From Lachnospiraceae bacterium (lineage in GTDB: Bacteria > Bacillota > Clostridia > Lachnospirales > Lachnospiraceae), in the NCBI GenBank assembly GCA_017444545.1, contig JAFSWJ010000327.1:1-22693 (forward strand): a DNA stretch of 22,693 nucleotides, in the 5' to 3' direction. The notes beneath the pieces are model-generated. The model did no database searches and had not been told where the DNA came from. It saw only the letters and a program-made list of their open reading frames with translations. Position numbers and translations under genes: made by a program. Shown piece by piece: positions 8,323-15,671 of this stretch (positions are counted from its first letter, which is position 1; each line of letters begins with the position of its first letter).

Positions 8323-9528
8323 TTAATTTTTGTAGCATTTTTCATAATACTCAAGATATCTTTTGTTCCTGTCATAAAGCACTGCCCTGTTTCTGCAGTT
8401 TTCCGATATACCCTGCCGTCTCCAGGAACTGTCTTTTATAAGTCTGAGCACCTCGTCAATGTCATCTACATTCACTACCCTGCCGCAGGTCTCATCAAGA
8501 GACTCGGGACTTCCTCCCGCCCTGTAGGTTATGACGGGACATCCGCAGGCAAGTGCTTCTATGTTTGTGGTCGGAAAGGTATCCTCTCTTGTCAGGTTCA
8601 TAAATAGTTCGGCAGCGCTGTACCACCGGACCATCTCCTCAATGCTTTCCGTCTTTTCTATGGCGGTGATGCTTTCGGGAATGAGGGAGAGCTGGCTTTT
8701 TTTCAGGCCTATCATCACTATCCTGAACTCATCCGGCAAAAGAGATGACAATCTGATGAATTCATCCAGTCCTTTCCTGTCTCTCCACGGATTTGCGACT
8801 CCCAGGATTACCTTCTTTTCTTCTATCCCGTACTTTTTCTTGATGCCGCTTTCCTTTTTTCTGAATGTATCAAGGTCTATCCCCGTCGGTATCACATCCA
8901 CCCCGTATCCGGAAAGAAATGATTCCTCCACCCTTTCTTTGAGCCAGTTTGACGGGGTAACGATCCTCAGATCATCAAATCCCGTGAAAAGCTCCTTCTT
9001 CAAAAGGAAGTTTTCCCTTGAAGCATCACGACAGACCGACCTGGGATATTCCCTTAATTCACTGCAATCGTGGCATCCATCCGTCTTCCACCTGTCACAT
9101 CCTGCGTACTCAAAATGAGTGCAGTGACCGGTGAAAGCCCAACAGTCATGGAGAGTCCAGACGATGGGGATTCTTTTTTCCTTCAGATATCGCATGAGTA
9201 TACTGTAATTCAGATAATACCCATGCAGATTGTGCAGATGTATGAGATCAGGTTCAAATGCATCAATTACCTTCAAAAGGATCCTTGTCGGACCTGTCGA
9301 ATAAAGACCATGCCTGTCCGTGATGCGGCTCATAACGCCATGCATATATACATCAAAGTCTCTTCCTATCCTGAAGGTCGCGACACTATCATCCGCCCTT
9401 CCGCGGCCGTAGCACACCAGGGTGTCGGTATCCTTTTTTGAAAGCATTCCGCACAATCCCGAAATGAGTCTCCCGGTGCTTCCGGTCCCCACTATGGAGT
9501 TTATGAACAGAATCCTTTTATTTCTCAT
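8323..9528 (-). CDS. GT4-family glycosyltransferase, WcaC-like, with conserved cysteine cluster
   Basis: A 401-residue GT-B transferase of the type often named WcaC-like. The N-terminal region has INSIVGTGSTGRL (9-21), LIHLHNLHGYYLNY (95-108) and TLHDCWAFTGHCTHFEYAGC (125-144). Further cysteines at 152 and 155 make a compact set (C129, C136, C144, C152, C155) that could bind a metal or form a structural knot. The C-terminal domain has VILGVANPWRDRKGLDEF (240-257). The EX7E position reads D316 to E324 (DTFPTTNIE), with Asp in place of the first Glu, followed by LACGCPVITYRAGG. The start overlaps the end of the fused nonulosonate enzyme by 11 bp. Its donor is unknown. Confidence 0.9.
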   Translation of the reverse strand: MRNKRILFINSIVGTGSTGRLISGLCGMLSKKDTDTLVCYGRGRADDSVATFRIGRDFDVYMHGVMSRITDRHGLYSTGPTRILLKVIDAFEPDLIHLHNLHGYYLNYSILMRYLKEKRIPIVWTLHDCWAFTGHCTHFEYAGCDRWKTDGCHDCSELREYPRSVCRDASRENFLLKKELFTGFDDLRIVTPSNWLKERVEESFLSGYGVDVIPTGIDLDTFRKKESGIKKKYGIEEKKVILGVANPWRDRKGLDEFIRLSSLLPDEFRIVMIGLKKSQLSLIPESITAIEKTESIEEMVRWYSAAELFMNLTREDTFPTTNIEALACGCPVITYRAGGSPESLDETCGRVVNVDDIDEVLRLIKDSSWRRQGISENCRNRAVLYDRNKRYLEYYEKCYKN

Positions 9529-11158
9529 CCAATATGATCTTTATAACTCTTTCCTGCCCCTTCTCAAATTTTCTTGAAAGCTGCAGGTTTCTCATCTCCT
9601 TGCGGACACGTGGCATTTCGGCAAGATACATGATCGTTTTTATTATAGTGATGGCATCCGTCTCGGATCCGATACCGAGATTTATGAAACCGTTTCCCAT
9701 GCCGGCAAACACATGCTCCGCCTCACGCTCGTTCTGAGCCAGTACCACCGCAGGTACGCCCATGGAGGCAAGTTCAAAAACTGTCCTCCCCTGAGAAGTT
9801 ACACAAAGATCTGCCTTTTTCATATATGAGCTGACCCTCTTTGCGTCATGATGCACAAAGATATTGTTTTCGGGATCAGTAATGATCCTGTCTTTGTTTT
9901 CATAGGCAAAGCCTGTGAGAAAGTGAAACTCCACATCCTTCATCTTCGGGTGCAGGGTTTTGCATATGTCGTACAGCTTTCCCGTCAGATCAGACGGATC
10001 AGCTCCTCCGAACATGATCATGATATTTTTACATTCCTCGGAAAACTCTTTGGGCTTTTCCTCCAGGAACTCATCCCTGATGAAAAAATAATCAGAACCT
10101 TCGTAGGTATTGCCCGGCTTGTTTTTTCTGTTTTCATAAAGAGCATTTATGACGGCATCCGCAAGCCAGGCTCCCGGTCCCATGTCCTCAAAATTCACTA
10201 TCCTTGATGTATGCTTTCTTTCCAGTTTGATCAGCTCTTCATCAGTGTCAAGTACGTCATTTATCACTACATCGGGAGCATATTCCTCCAGTATCTTTTC
10301 ATACTCCTCTCTGTCTGCCGCGACCCTCATGGCAAAGTGGGATTCCTTCAGTTTTTCTATTCCCATATGGCTTTCCGCATCTGTCACAAAAAGGATATCC
10401 TGGCCTATGAGTTTGTAGGCTATGGTCAGACATCTGTAGATATGCCCCATTCCAAGCTTTTGCTGTCCCACGCAGAAAAGAAGGATCCTCTTTCTTTTCA
10501 GTATGCTCTCCGCTGCGATCCAGTCCTCCTCGGTATCTATATCAACCGCCTCCTGGGCAGAGGTCTCATATACGGTGATATTTTCGCCTATTCTGGTGTT
10601 TTCCTTTACGCACTCTCTCCTTGTGATGAGAAATGCGCCCGTCTCGAGGAAATTGCAGGGCAGTTCCTGGGAATTGAGCCTTTTTTCGTAGTTCTTTATG
10701 ATCCTTCCGTCTCTTTCCGTCCACGAAAGATGAGGCTTGTTGACACAGCTGATCATGGTATCAAAGCCACCCTTTTGAAACTCCTCCACTGCGTGTATCA
10801 GGGTTTCCTTTTTCAGTGTCGGGGATGTGGCCTGCATGGTGATCACGATATCATAGGATCTTCCGGAGGCCTTCTCTTTTTTCAAAACAGCGTCATAAAT
10901 GACCGGATCCAAAGTTACATTATCCTTTGCAAGCTCCCCTTCTCTCTCTATGACCTCCACCCCGTGGTTTTTCACTATGCCCATGAGTTCTTCATCATCT
11001 GTGGATACCACGATATCCGCTCCCATGGAAGCCTTCAGGCTTTCCGCATTTTCAATGGAATAAAGGATGAGCGGCTTGCCGTTCATGATCCTCACGTTCT
11101 TTCTCGGTATTCTCTTTGAACCTCCCCTCGCGGGGATAACAACCAAAATATCTGACAT
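9518..11158 (-). CDS. Fused CMP-nonulosonate synthetase and PseG-like UDP-sugar hydrolase
   Basis: A 546-residue two-domain protein read in one uninterrupted frame. Residues 1 to about 222 form a NeuA/PseF-type cytidylyltransferase, with the CTP-binding loop IPARGGSKRIPRKNVR (8-23), a QATSPT motif (109-114) and metal-site aspartates in VDIDTEEDW (205-213). Residues from about 224 to the end form a GT-B-like hydrolase of the PseG/SpsG family, with GMGHIYRCLTIA (236-247; H239 at the family's catalytic His position), FGGADPSDLT (393-402) and TSQGRTVFELASMGVPAVV (454-472). PseG removes UDP from UDP-2,4-diacetamido-6-deoxyaltrose; PseF-type enzymes activate the finished acid with CTP. The fusion therefore covers the steps just before and just after the NeuB condensation. 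Its own GGAGAG site lies 6 bases before the ATG. The gene is preceded by the repeat-filled gap, not by neuB, which lies on the other side of flippase 1. Confidence 0.9.
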   Translation of the reverse strand: MSDILVVIPARGGSKRIPRKNVRIMNGKPLILYSIENAESLKASMGADIVVSTDDEELMGIVKNHGVEVIEREGELAKDNVTLDPVIYDAVLKKEKASGRSYDIVITMQATSPTLKKETLIHAVEEFQKGGFDTMISCVNKPHLSWTERDGRIIKNYEKRLNSQELPCNFLETGAFLITRRECVKENTRIGENITVYETSAQEAVDIDTEEDWIAAESILKRKRILLFCVGQQKLGMGHIYRCLTIAYKLIGQDILFVTDAESHMGIEKLKESHFAMRVAADREEYEKILEEYAPDVVINDVLDTDEELIKLERKHTSRIVNFEDMGPGAWLADAVINALYENRKNKPGNTYEGSDYFFIRDEFLEEKPKEFSEECKNIMIMFGGADPSDLTGKLYDICKTLHPKMKDVEFHFLTGFAYENKDRIITDPENNIFVHHDAKRVSSYMKKADLCVTSQGRTVFELASMGVPAVVLAQNEREAEHVFAGMGNGFINLGIGSETDAITIIKTIMYLAEMPRVRKEMRNLQLSRKFEKGQERVIKIILDEK

Positions 11159-11185
11159 ATCATTCTCTCCAAATAACTGATTCTG

Positions 11186-11392
11186 TTTTTCGTCGCCCTT
11201 TTTCGAGCCGTCCTGATACCTGAAAGGTATTCAATATCTGGGGCAGGGACGCAGCCGATGTTTTTCGACGCCCTTTTTTGATCCATCCTGATACATGGAA
11301 GGTGCTCAATATCCGGGGCAGGGACGCAGCCGATGTTTTTCGTCGCCCTTTTTCGAGCCGTCCTGATACTTGGAAAGTGCTCAGTATCAGGG
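11186..11392. repeat. 75-bp tandem repeat, about 2.75 copies
   Basis: Three direct units start at 11186, 11261 and 11336, an exact 75-bp period. Each begins TTTTTCG(T/A)CGCCC. The first two end GGGACGCAGCCGATG; the third breaks off near 11392 where a perfect palindrome begins. Units 1 and 2 differ at roughly nine positions, so this is not a very recent duplication. Each unit has internal pairing, strongest in unit 3, where CCTGATACT and AGTATCAGG (11362-11370 and 11383-11391) form a perfect 9-bp stem. Because 75 is a multiple of three, frames stay open through the array without implying a gene. Confidence 0.9.
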
Positions 11393-11418
11393 TCGCATGT
11401 ACATGGATGTACATGCGA
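11393..11418. repeat. Perfect 12-bp palindrome with 2-base centre
   Basis: TCGCATGTACAT and ATGTACATGCGA are exact reverse complements separated only by GG. It sits at the heart of the larger palindrome. With a 2-base loop it would form a cruciform or a short-loop hairpin, or act as a dyad protein-binding site. No T-run follows on either strand, so it is not a typical terminator. Confidence 0.85.
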
Positions 11419-11449
11419 GGTCACATGAGCATGGATGCGAATTGTGACC
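11419..11449. repeat. 7-bp inverted repeat, second hairpin of the palindrome centre
   Basis: GGTCACA (11419-11425) pairs with TGTGACC (11443-11449) around a 17-base loop. An outer pair, GGGTCG (11390-11395) with CGACCC (11449-11454), brackets this hairpin and the neighbouring perfect palindrome, so a small multi-branched fold is possible. No coding or terminator role is evident. Confidence 0.6.
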
Positions 11450-11552
11450 GACCCGTACACAGCCAATACTCCTCAGGCACTTTCTTAGTATCACAGGCGA
11501 GAAAAAACCGGCAAGAAAAACATCAACTGCGTCCACCAAAAACAGACTGTAT

Positions 11553-12965
11553 TTATATCTCTTTTTTCGTGTATCTTCTGTAAAGTTTTATTATATCATT
11601 TCTGAATATAAAAGCAAAAACCGCGATCAGTGCAGCTATGATGATATACCGCACAACCGGCTTTTCGTATACATACATCATGGAAAGACCGGCTGCGCCT
11701 GTAGCGGCAAGCATCAGAAAATACTGTCCGTCGTGATACAGGTTTTCCCTCAGTACGAGTTTTGTAGAGACAAAATGCAGTATCATGAGAATGAGATATC
11801 CTGCAAGAGTAGTGTAGGCTGCAGCAATGTAGCCGTATTGACGGATATAGATATAGTTCAGTCCCGTGTTTATCAGTGCCGCTATTATGGAATTTACCGC
11901 GATCATGACCGTCTTTTTATGAAAAAGTTCCTGATTCACATAGTTTGTGTAGAAATACTGACACAGAGTCCCGAGAGCAACAGGCGGAATTACCCACATA
12001 CACTCATGATATGACTTTGCCAGCAGTATCTTTACCGCCTCCGGTGTCATCCCGATAAATATCAGTGTCAAAAAACACCCTGCCGCCATGAGAACCCTGT
12101 TCTTCTCTTTGATGAGCTCCCTGTCTCCATCTGCCAGTCTCTCATTAAACCATGGCAGCCAAGCCTGTCCTATGGCATTTGAAACAAACATCAACAGGGT
12201 CCCAATTGTATATCCGTAGGTGTAGAGCCCCACCTCGGCATAGGTGCACATCGCCGATATCATTGAGGTATCGATACGGGCAAGCATTATCATGGCCAGC
12301 CCATGGGGTATCATGGGGAGTCCGATCTTCAGCGCATAGATCCAGTACTTTTTGTTTATGAACTGCCTCCCCTCTTTTACCAGACTGAAATAGCACCAGA
12401 TCGCCACCAGTGATGAGGGTATGACCGTCCCGAGGATCTTTGCAAATCCCTTGTTGTAAGGCATCAGAAAAATGAGAACGACCGAGAGTATGACTGTCGT
12501 TACCGTGATAAACACGGAGATCGCTATGTTCTCCCTGTATCTGTATTCAAATCTGTATTTATATTGTCTGTAATCAATGGATGGAAAAATTACCAGATAA
12601 AAAAACAGGATAAAGATAATGAATTTATCGTATCCCAGGATCCCCGTCGGCGGCGACAGGACCATCACCATAATAAGAACGCCCAGTCCGAAGAAACTCG
12701 ACAGGGCCTGTATGGACGACATATATGCATCAAAATCGTCTGGAAAATCTATCTTTGCCCTGCCTACACTGTAGATGAGACAGAGACAGGTGACGACCGT
12801 GAACAAAGAAACATAGTTGTTAAAATTGTTGGCAAAGCCGCTTTCCGAGGTGGTAAGGAGTCTTGTATATAACGGTGCGGTAATGATGCCCACCGCACGG
12901 ATCATCACGTTTGATATAACATACCAGAGCCCGGATCTGACAGCCTTGTCGGAATTATTCTCCAT
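11553..12965 (-). CDS. wzx: Wzx-type polysaccharide flippase (MOP superfamily), first copy
   Basis: A 470-residue multi-span membrane protein with about 12-14 hydrophobic segments. The N-terminus, SGLWYVISNVMIRAVGIITA (11-30) followed by PLYTRLLTTSESGF, is characteristic of the polysaccharide-exporter branch of the MOP flippases. It would flip lipid-linked oligosaccharide units to the outside. I chose ATG 12965, with AGAGG 7 bases upstream, over ATG 12983, which has a weaker site. The start overlaps the neuB-family gene by 11 bp. Directly after its TAA comes the 394-bp gap filled by repeats, so it ends the first dense block of the operon. A second flippase of the same superfamily is near the left end of the window. 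Confidence 0.9.
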   Translation of the reverse strand: MENNSDKAVRSGLWYVISNVMIRAVGIITAPLYTRLLTTSESGFANNFNNYVSLFTVVTCLCLIYSVGRAKIDFPDDFDAYMSSIQALSSFFGLGVLIMVMVLSPPTGILGYDKFIIFILFFYLVIFPSIDYRQYKYRFEYRYRENIAISVFITVTTVILSVVLIFLMPYNKGFAKILGTVIPSSLVAIWCYFSLVKEGRQFINKKYWIYALKIGLPMIPHGLAMIMLARIDTSMISAMCTYAEVGLYTYGYTIGTLLMFVSNAIGQAWLPWFNERLADGDRELIKEKNRVLMAAGCFLTLIFIGMTPEAVKILLAKSYHECMWVIPPVALGTLCQYFYTNYVNQELFHKKTVMIAVNSIIAALINTGLNYIYIRQYGYIAAAYTTLAGYLILMILHFVSTKLVLRENLYHDGQYFLMLAATGAAGLSMMYVYEKPVVRYIIIAALIAVFAFIFRNDIIKLYRRYTKKEI

Positions 12966-14067
12966 TTTCTTCCTCTTTGTCATCGGGAAGTTCCATCGCT
13001 TCTATCATATTCCTCTGCAGTACGGTATCCTCCGGTATATCGCATGCCGCCTCATGTCCTATGACGGTCTCGATGTCGGCAGGAGATATCCCCGATGCAG
13101 GTCTTTTGAAGGTCAGCATCCCCGCAGTTATGAGATCTCCCTTTTTGATATCCACGGCGCTGACAAGAGACCTCCTTGCATTGTTTCTTGCAGCCTCTTC
13201 TGTTTCAAGGCTTACGAGATCTCCACTGCCCCTCAGCATATCCATCCTTTCGATGGCTTTTATGATCATCTTTGCATCCTTGGGGTCCATTGCATGGTAG
13301 TGATCATTTCCCTTTAATGTCTTGTCCAAGGTGAAATGCTTTTCAACCAGCACCGCTCCAAGGTTGTATGCTGTCTTGATCACGTCGGCATCTTCAGTGG
13401 GCTTTGTATGATCGGAATAGCCTATATAACAGTCCGGGAACTGTTCACAAAGCGTCCTGATCTTTAAGAGATTTGCATGTTCAAGCGGAGTGGGGTATTC
13501 AAGGACACAGTGAAGCAGTACCAGTTCTCTGTCGTTCACGCTTCTGATGGTATCCACTGCCTTTTCTATCTCTTCAAGATTTGATGCTCCAACGGAAAGC
13601 AGAATGGGCTTGTCCTTTTTTGCCTGGTATTCTATGAAGGGTATATTTGACAGATCCGAGGACGAGATCTTGTATACGTTCATGAGATCATCCAGATAAT
13701 CAGCGCTTTCCACATCAAAGGCCGTAGACAGGAACTCTATTCCGGCCACATCACAGTATTCCTTTAACTGCCTGTATTCCTTTTCTCCAAAAGAGTCAAA
13801 TTTTTTGAAAAGCTCATACTGCGAGGTTGTGGGTTCCTCAGAGAGATCCCAATATGACGGCGACTCCTTTGCGGCGAGGGTTTCAGCCCTGTAGGTCTGA
13901 AACTTGACTGCCGTAACCCCCGCAGCCTTTGCCTCTCTGACCATGAGCTTTGCAGCTTCCATGTCGGATATGCCCATTTTTTTTGCGATGTCATAGTAGT
14001 TCACGCCTATCTCGGCAATGAGGGAAAAACTTCCTTCATGCAGACGTTTTATAATGTCGCTTTCCAT
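12955..14067 (-). CDS. neuB: NeuB-family nonulosonic acid synthase
   Basis: A 370-residue, two-domain enzyme that condenses phosphoenolpyruvate with a six-carbon amino sugar to make a nine-carbon acid. The TIM-barrel domain (about 10-280) shows LIAEIGVNYYD (16-26), VKFQTY (54-59), EFLSTAFD (111-118), KISSSDLSNIPFI (133-145), LLHCVLEYPTP (184-194), IGYSDHT (215-221) and VEKHFTLDKTLKGNDHYHAMD (241-261). The C-terminal SAF/antifreeze-like domain runs from about 295 to 355, with R298/R299 near its start. Length and order are normal. The substrate-site motif reads GNDHYHAMD instead of the GPDH(K/A)xS seen in many sialic and legionaminic synthases, so the exact acid is uncertain. It overlaps the upstream KpsS-like gene by 19 bp and flippase 1 by 11 bp. 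Its likely partner is the fused enzyme at 9518-11158. Confidence 0.92.
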   Translation of the reverse strand: MESDIIKRLHEGSFSLIAEIGVNYYDIAKKMGISDMEAAKLMVREAKAAGVTAVKFQTYRAETLAAKESPSYWDLSEEPTTSQYELFKKFDSFGEKEYRQLKEYCDVAGIEFLSTAFDVESADYLDDLMNVYKISSSDLSNIPFIEYQAKKDKPILLSVGASNLEEIEKAVDTIRSVNDRELVLLHCVLEYPTPLEHANLLKIRTLCEQFPDCYIGYSDHTKPTEDADVIKTAYNLGAVLVEKHFTLDKTLKGNDHYHAMDPKDAKMIIKAIERMDMLRGSGDLVSLETEEAARNNARRSLVSAVDIKKGDLITAGMLTFKRPASGISPADIETVIGHEAACDIPEDTVLQRNMIEAMELPDDKEEENGE

Positions 14068-15671
14068 TTTCTGTAATTATCCAATCCTTTCTGATAAAAA
14101 TCCATCAGTACCGCCAGTTCCCTGTCAAACCTCTCGGATTCGCCATGTCTTTTTGCAAAGATCTCCTCCGCCTCGTCCATGAGATAAAAGATCTTTACCT
14201 CCTCACCTGCCTCCTTCACCGCGTGCAGATAGGCTGCAGCGGAGTGGATGTTATCCACATTTCCAAAGGATCTGATGGCATCCGGGAGATCCTCAAAGGA
14301 TCTGATCCTTATTATACCCTCTATCAGCGAAAAAGGCACATCGCCGAAAACTATGGCTTTTTTCCCCAGAAGAGCAGCCTCATAAGCCGCAGTTCCCGTT
14401 ATGGTCACAACACCCCTGCATTTAAGCAGCCAGGGCTTTGGATCCTTGTAGTGGTTGATCTGCACCACCCTGACATTTGCTATCTCGGCAGCCTTTTTGT
14501 AAAATTCAATATCCCTTTCCCCGAGCATTGCCTGATGTTCCTTGACATAGAGCTTCCACCCCAGGGGAAGAGACTTTGATACCTGCTCTATGAGATTCAG
14601 CTCATCCACATAAAAGGATGCCTTCACAAAAACAGAGGACTCCGGTATCAGATGCAAAGGCATATATACATAATCCTCTCCATCCACGGGCTCCTCAAAG
14701 ATATCATTTTTCACAAGCAGCTTTCTCTTGATCCTCTCAACATCAAAATAGTATTTAAGGTACGGCTTTGTTGCCGCATAGAGCATACCGGAAAGCTTTT
14801 TCCTTTTCCCGTTCTTTGCGGTGATATCCTGATCCCAGAAATAATTCCATTTGCCAAGCATTACTCCTAAAGACTTCCTGATGGAATCCCTTTCATACTG
14901 TGATGTCACGGTACCCGCAAATTCGTTGTTCATGATGGAATTCTTTTTCCTGAAGTCATTTATATAGTCATACTCGTCCTTCAGTTCCTCGCTTGGCATG
15001 GCTTTGGCTTTTTCATACAAAGCCCTGAAATACGGGTCGATCCCGAAGGCATTCTGAAAACTCGGGTACTTATAATAACCGAATTTGCTGTACTCTATGG
15101 TCTCATAGGGTATGTCCATTTTATATGCGACTTCGGACAGCACAGTCCTTTGCAGCTCGGCATTGTCAAGATCAAGTATGATGTCGGGTCTGAATTCCTC
15201 AAGTACCGATATGATCTTTTTGTAGTTCAGTTCCAGCCAGTATTTGTTTTCCTCATCTGTCGTAACGGGCCAGTACTTTCTGAAGTGGTAGTGTCTGGTG
15301 TTTTCCTGAGAGGACATCAGCTGCAGCTGCGGTGTCTTGTAATGGGAATACTCTCCTTCTATCATCTTCAGATATTCCGGATCTGACGGGGTCTTGGATC
15401 TTTCAAAACCTTTCACAAATTCATCGCAGATATCCGCCACATCATAGAGCTTTACCTGCGGCAGGTTCTCCCGAAACTCAAAGATGGTATGCTCATTATA
15501 GTAGCACTTGTTAAAGGTGCTTTCGGTCGACATGATATAGAAAGCCGCAACAGTATTATTTTCGCTCAGATTCCTTGCCAGAAACCAGAGAGGCTTTGAG
15601 TATGTCTCCCTGCATATGAACAATATCCTCCTGTCACAAAAATCAGGATATCTTTCCTTTGAATACTTCAT
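14049..15671 (-). CDS. Capsule_synth (KpsS/LipB-like) protein, putative glycosyltransferase
   Basis: A 540-residue cytosolic protein with no clear membrane segments. The C-terminal half matches the capsule polysaccharide biosynthesis family, which includes KpsS. It has YVYMPLHLIPESS (334-346), GWKLYVKEHQ (371-380; a KEHQ in place of the common K-x-HP), VVQINHYKDPKPWL (402-415), then VVTITGTAAYEAALLGKKA (421-439), the GT-B nucleotide-sugar loop. Members of this family transfer Kdo, an eight-carbon relative of the nine-carbon acids. Here it overlaps the neuB-family gene by 19 bp, which makes it a reasonable candidate for the nonulosonate transferase; that is inference. The N-terminal half (RRILFICRETYSKPLWFLAR, 14-33) is a second Rossmann-like region. 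The start overlaps the upstream GT2 gene by 29 bp. Confidence 0.82.
   Translation of the reverse strand: MKYSKERYPDFCDRRILFICRETYSKPLWFLARNLSENNTVAAFYIMSTESTFNKCYYNEHTIFEFRENLPQVKLYDVADICDEFVKGFERSKTPSDPEYLKMIEGEYSHYKTPQLQLMSSQENTRHYHFRKYWPVTTDEENKYWLELNYKKIISVLEEFRPDIILDLDNAELQRTVLSEVAYKMDIPYETIEYSKFGYYKYPSFQNAFGIDPYFRALYEKAKAMPSEELKDEYDYINDFRKKNSIMNNEFAGTVTSQYERDSIRKSLGVMLGKWNYFWDQDITAKNGKRKKLSGMLYAATKPYLKYYFDVERIKRKLLVKNDIFEEPVDGEDYVYMPLHLIPESSVFVKASFYVDELNLIEQVSKSLPLGWKLYVKEHQAMLGERDIEFYKKAAEIANVRVVQINHYKDPKPWLLKCRGVVTITGTAAYEAALLGKKAIVFGDVPFSLIEGIIRIRSFEDLPDAIRSFGNVDNIHSAAAYLHAVKEAGEEVKIFYLMDEAEEIFAKRHGESERFDRELAVLMDFYQKGLDNYRKWKATL

Larger units (their letters stand above)
11322..11534. 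repeat. 213-bp imperfect palindrome made from a tandem-repeat unit and its inverted copy
   Basis: A diverged inverted copy of the 75-bp unit lies at about 11461-11535. Matching blocks are GGACGCAG (11322-11329) with CTGCGTCC (11527-11534), GATACT (11365-11370) with AGTATC (11487-11492), and GAAAGTGC (11373-11380) with GCACTTTC (11477-11484). All three pairs share an axis near 11428, so the arms are collinear. The centre (11393-11460) holds two further hairpins. Single-stranded DNA or RNA from this stretch could fold into a long branched hairpin between flippase 1 and the fused nonulosonate gene. The arm on the left has been amplified to three copies. Confidence 0.8.

Noticed and set aside
11186..11392. 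CRISPR-like array
   Set aside because: The units are adjacent 75-bp tandem copies with no spacers, and only three are present.
11160..11414. An 84-codon minus-strand open frame (and a 124-codon one in another frame) made of three 25-residue repeats, ending just before the fused enzyme
   Set aside because: It stays open only because the 75-bp DNA repeat is a multiple of three. More than one frame is open through the array, the products are low-complexity and basic, and no ribosome site supports the starts.
11393..11418. Perfect palindrome as an intrinsic terminator after flippase 1
   Set aside because: No T-run follows the stem on the operon strand, and the stem is more than 130 bp beyond the stop codon inside a larger palindrome.
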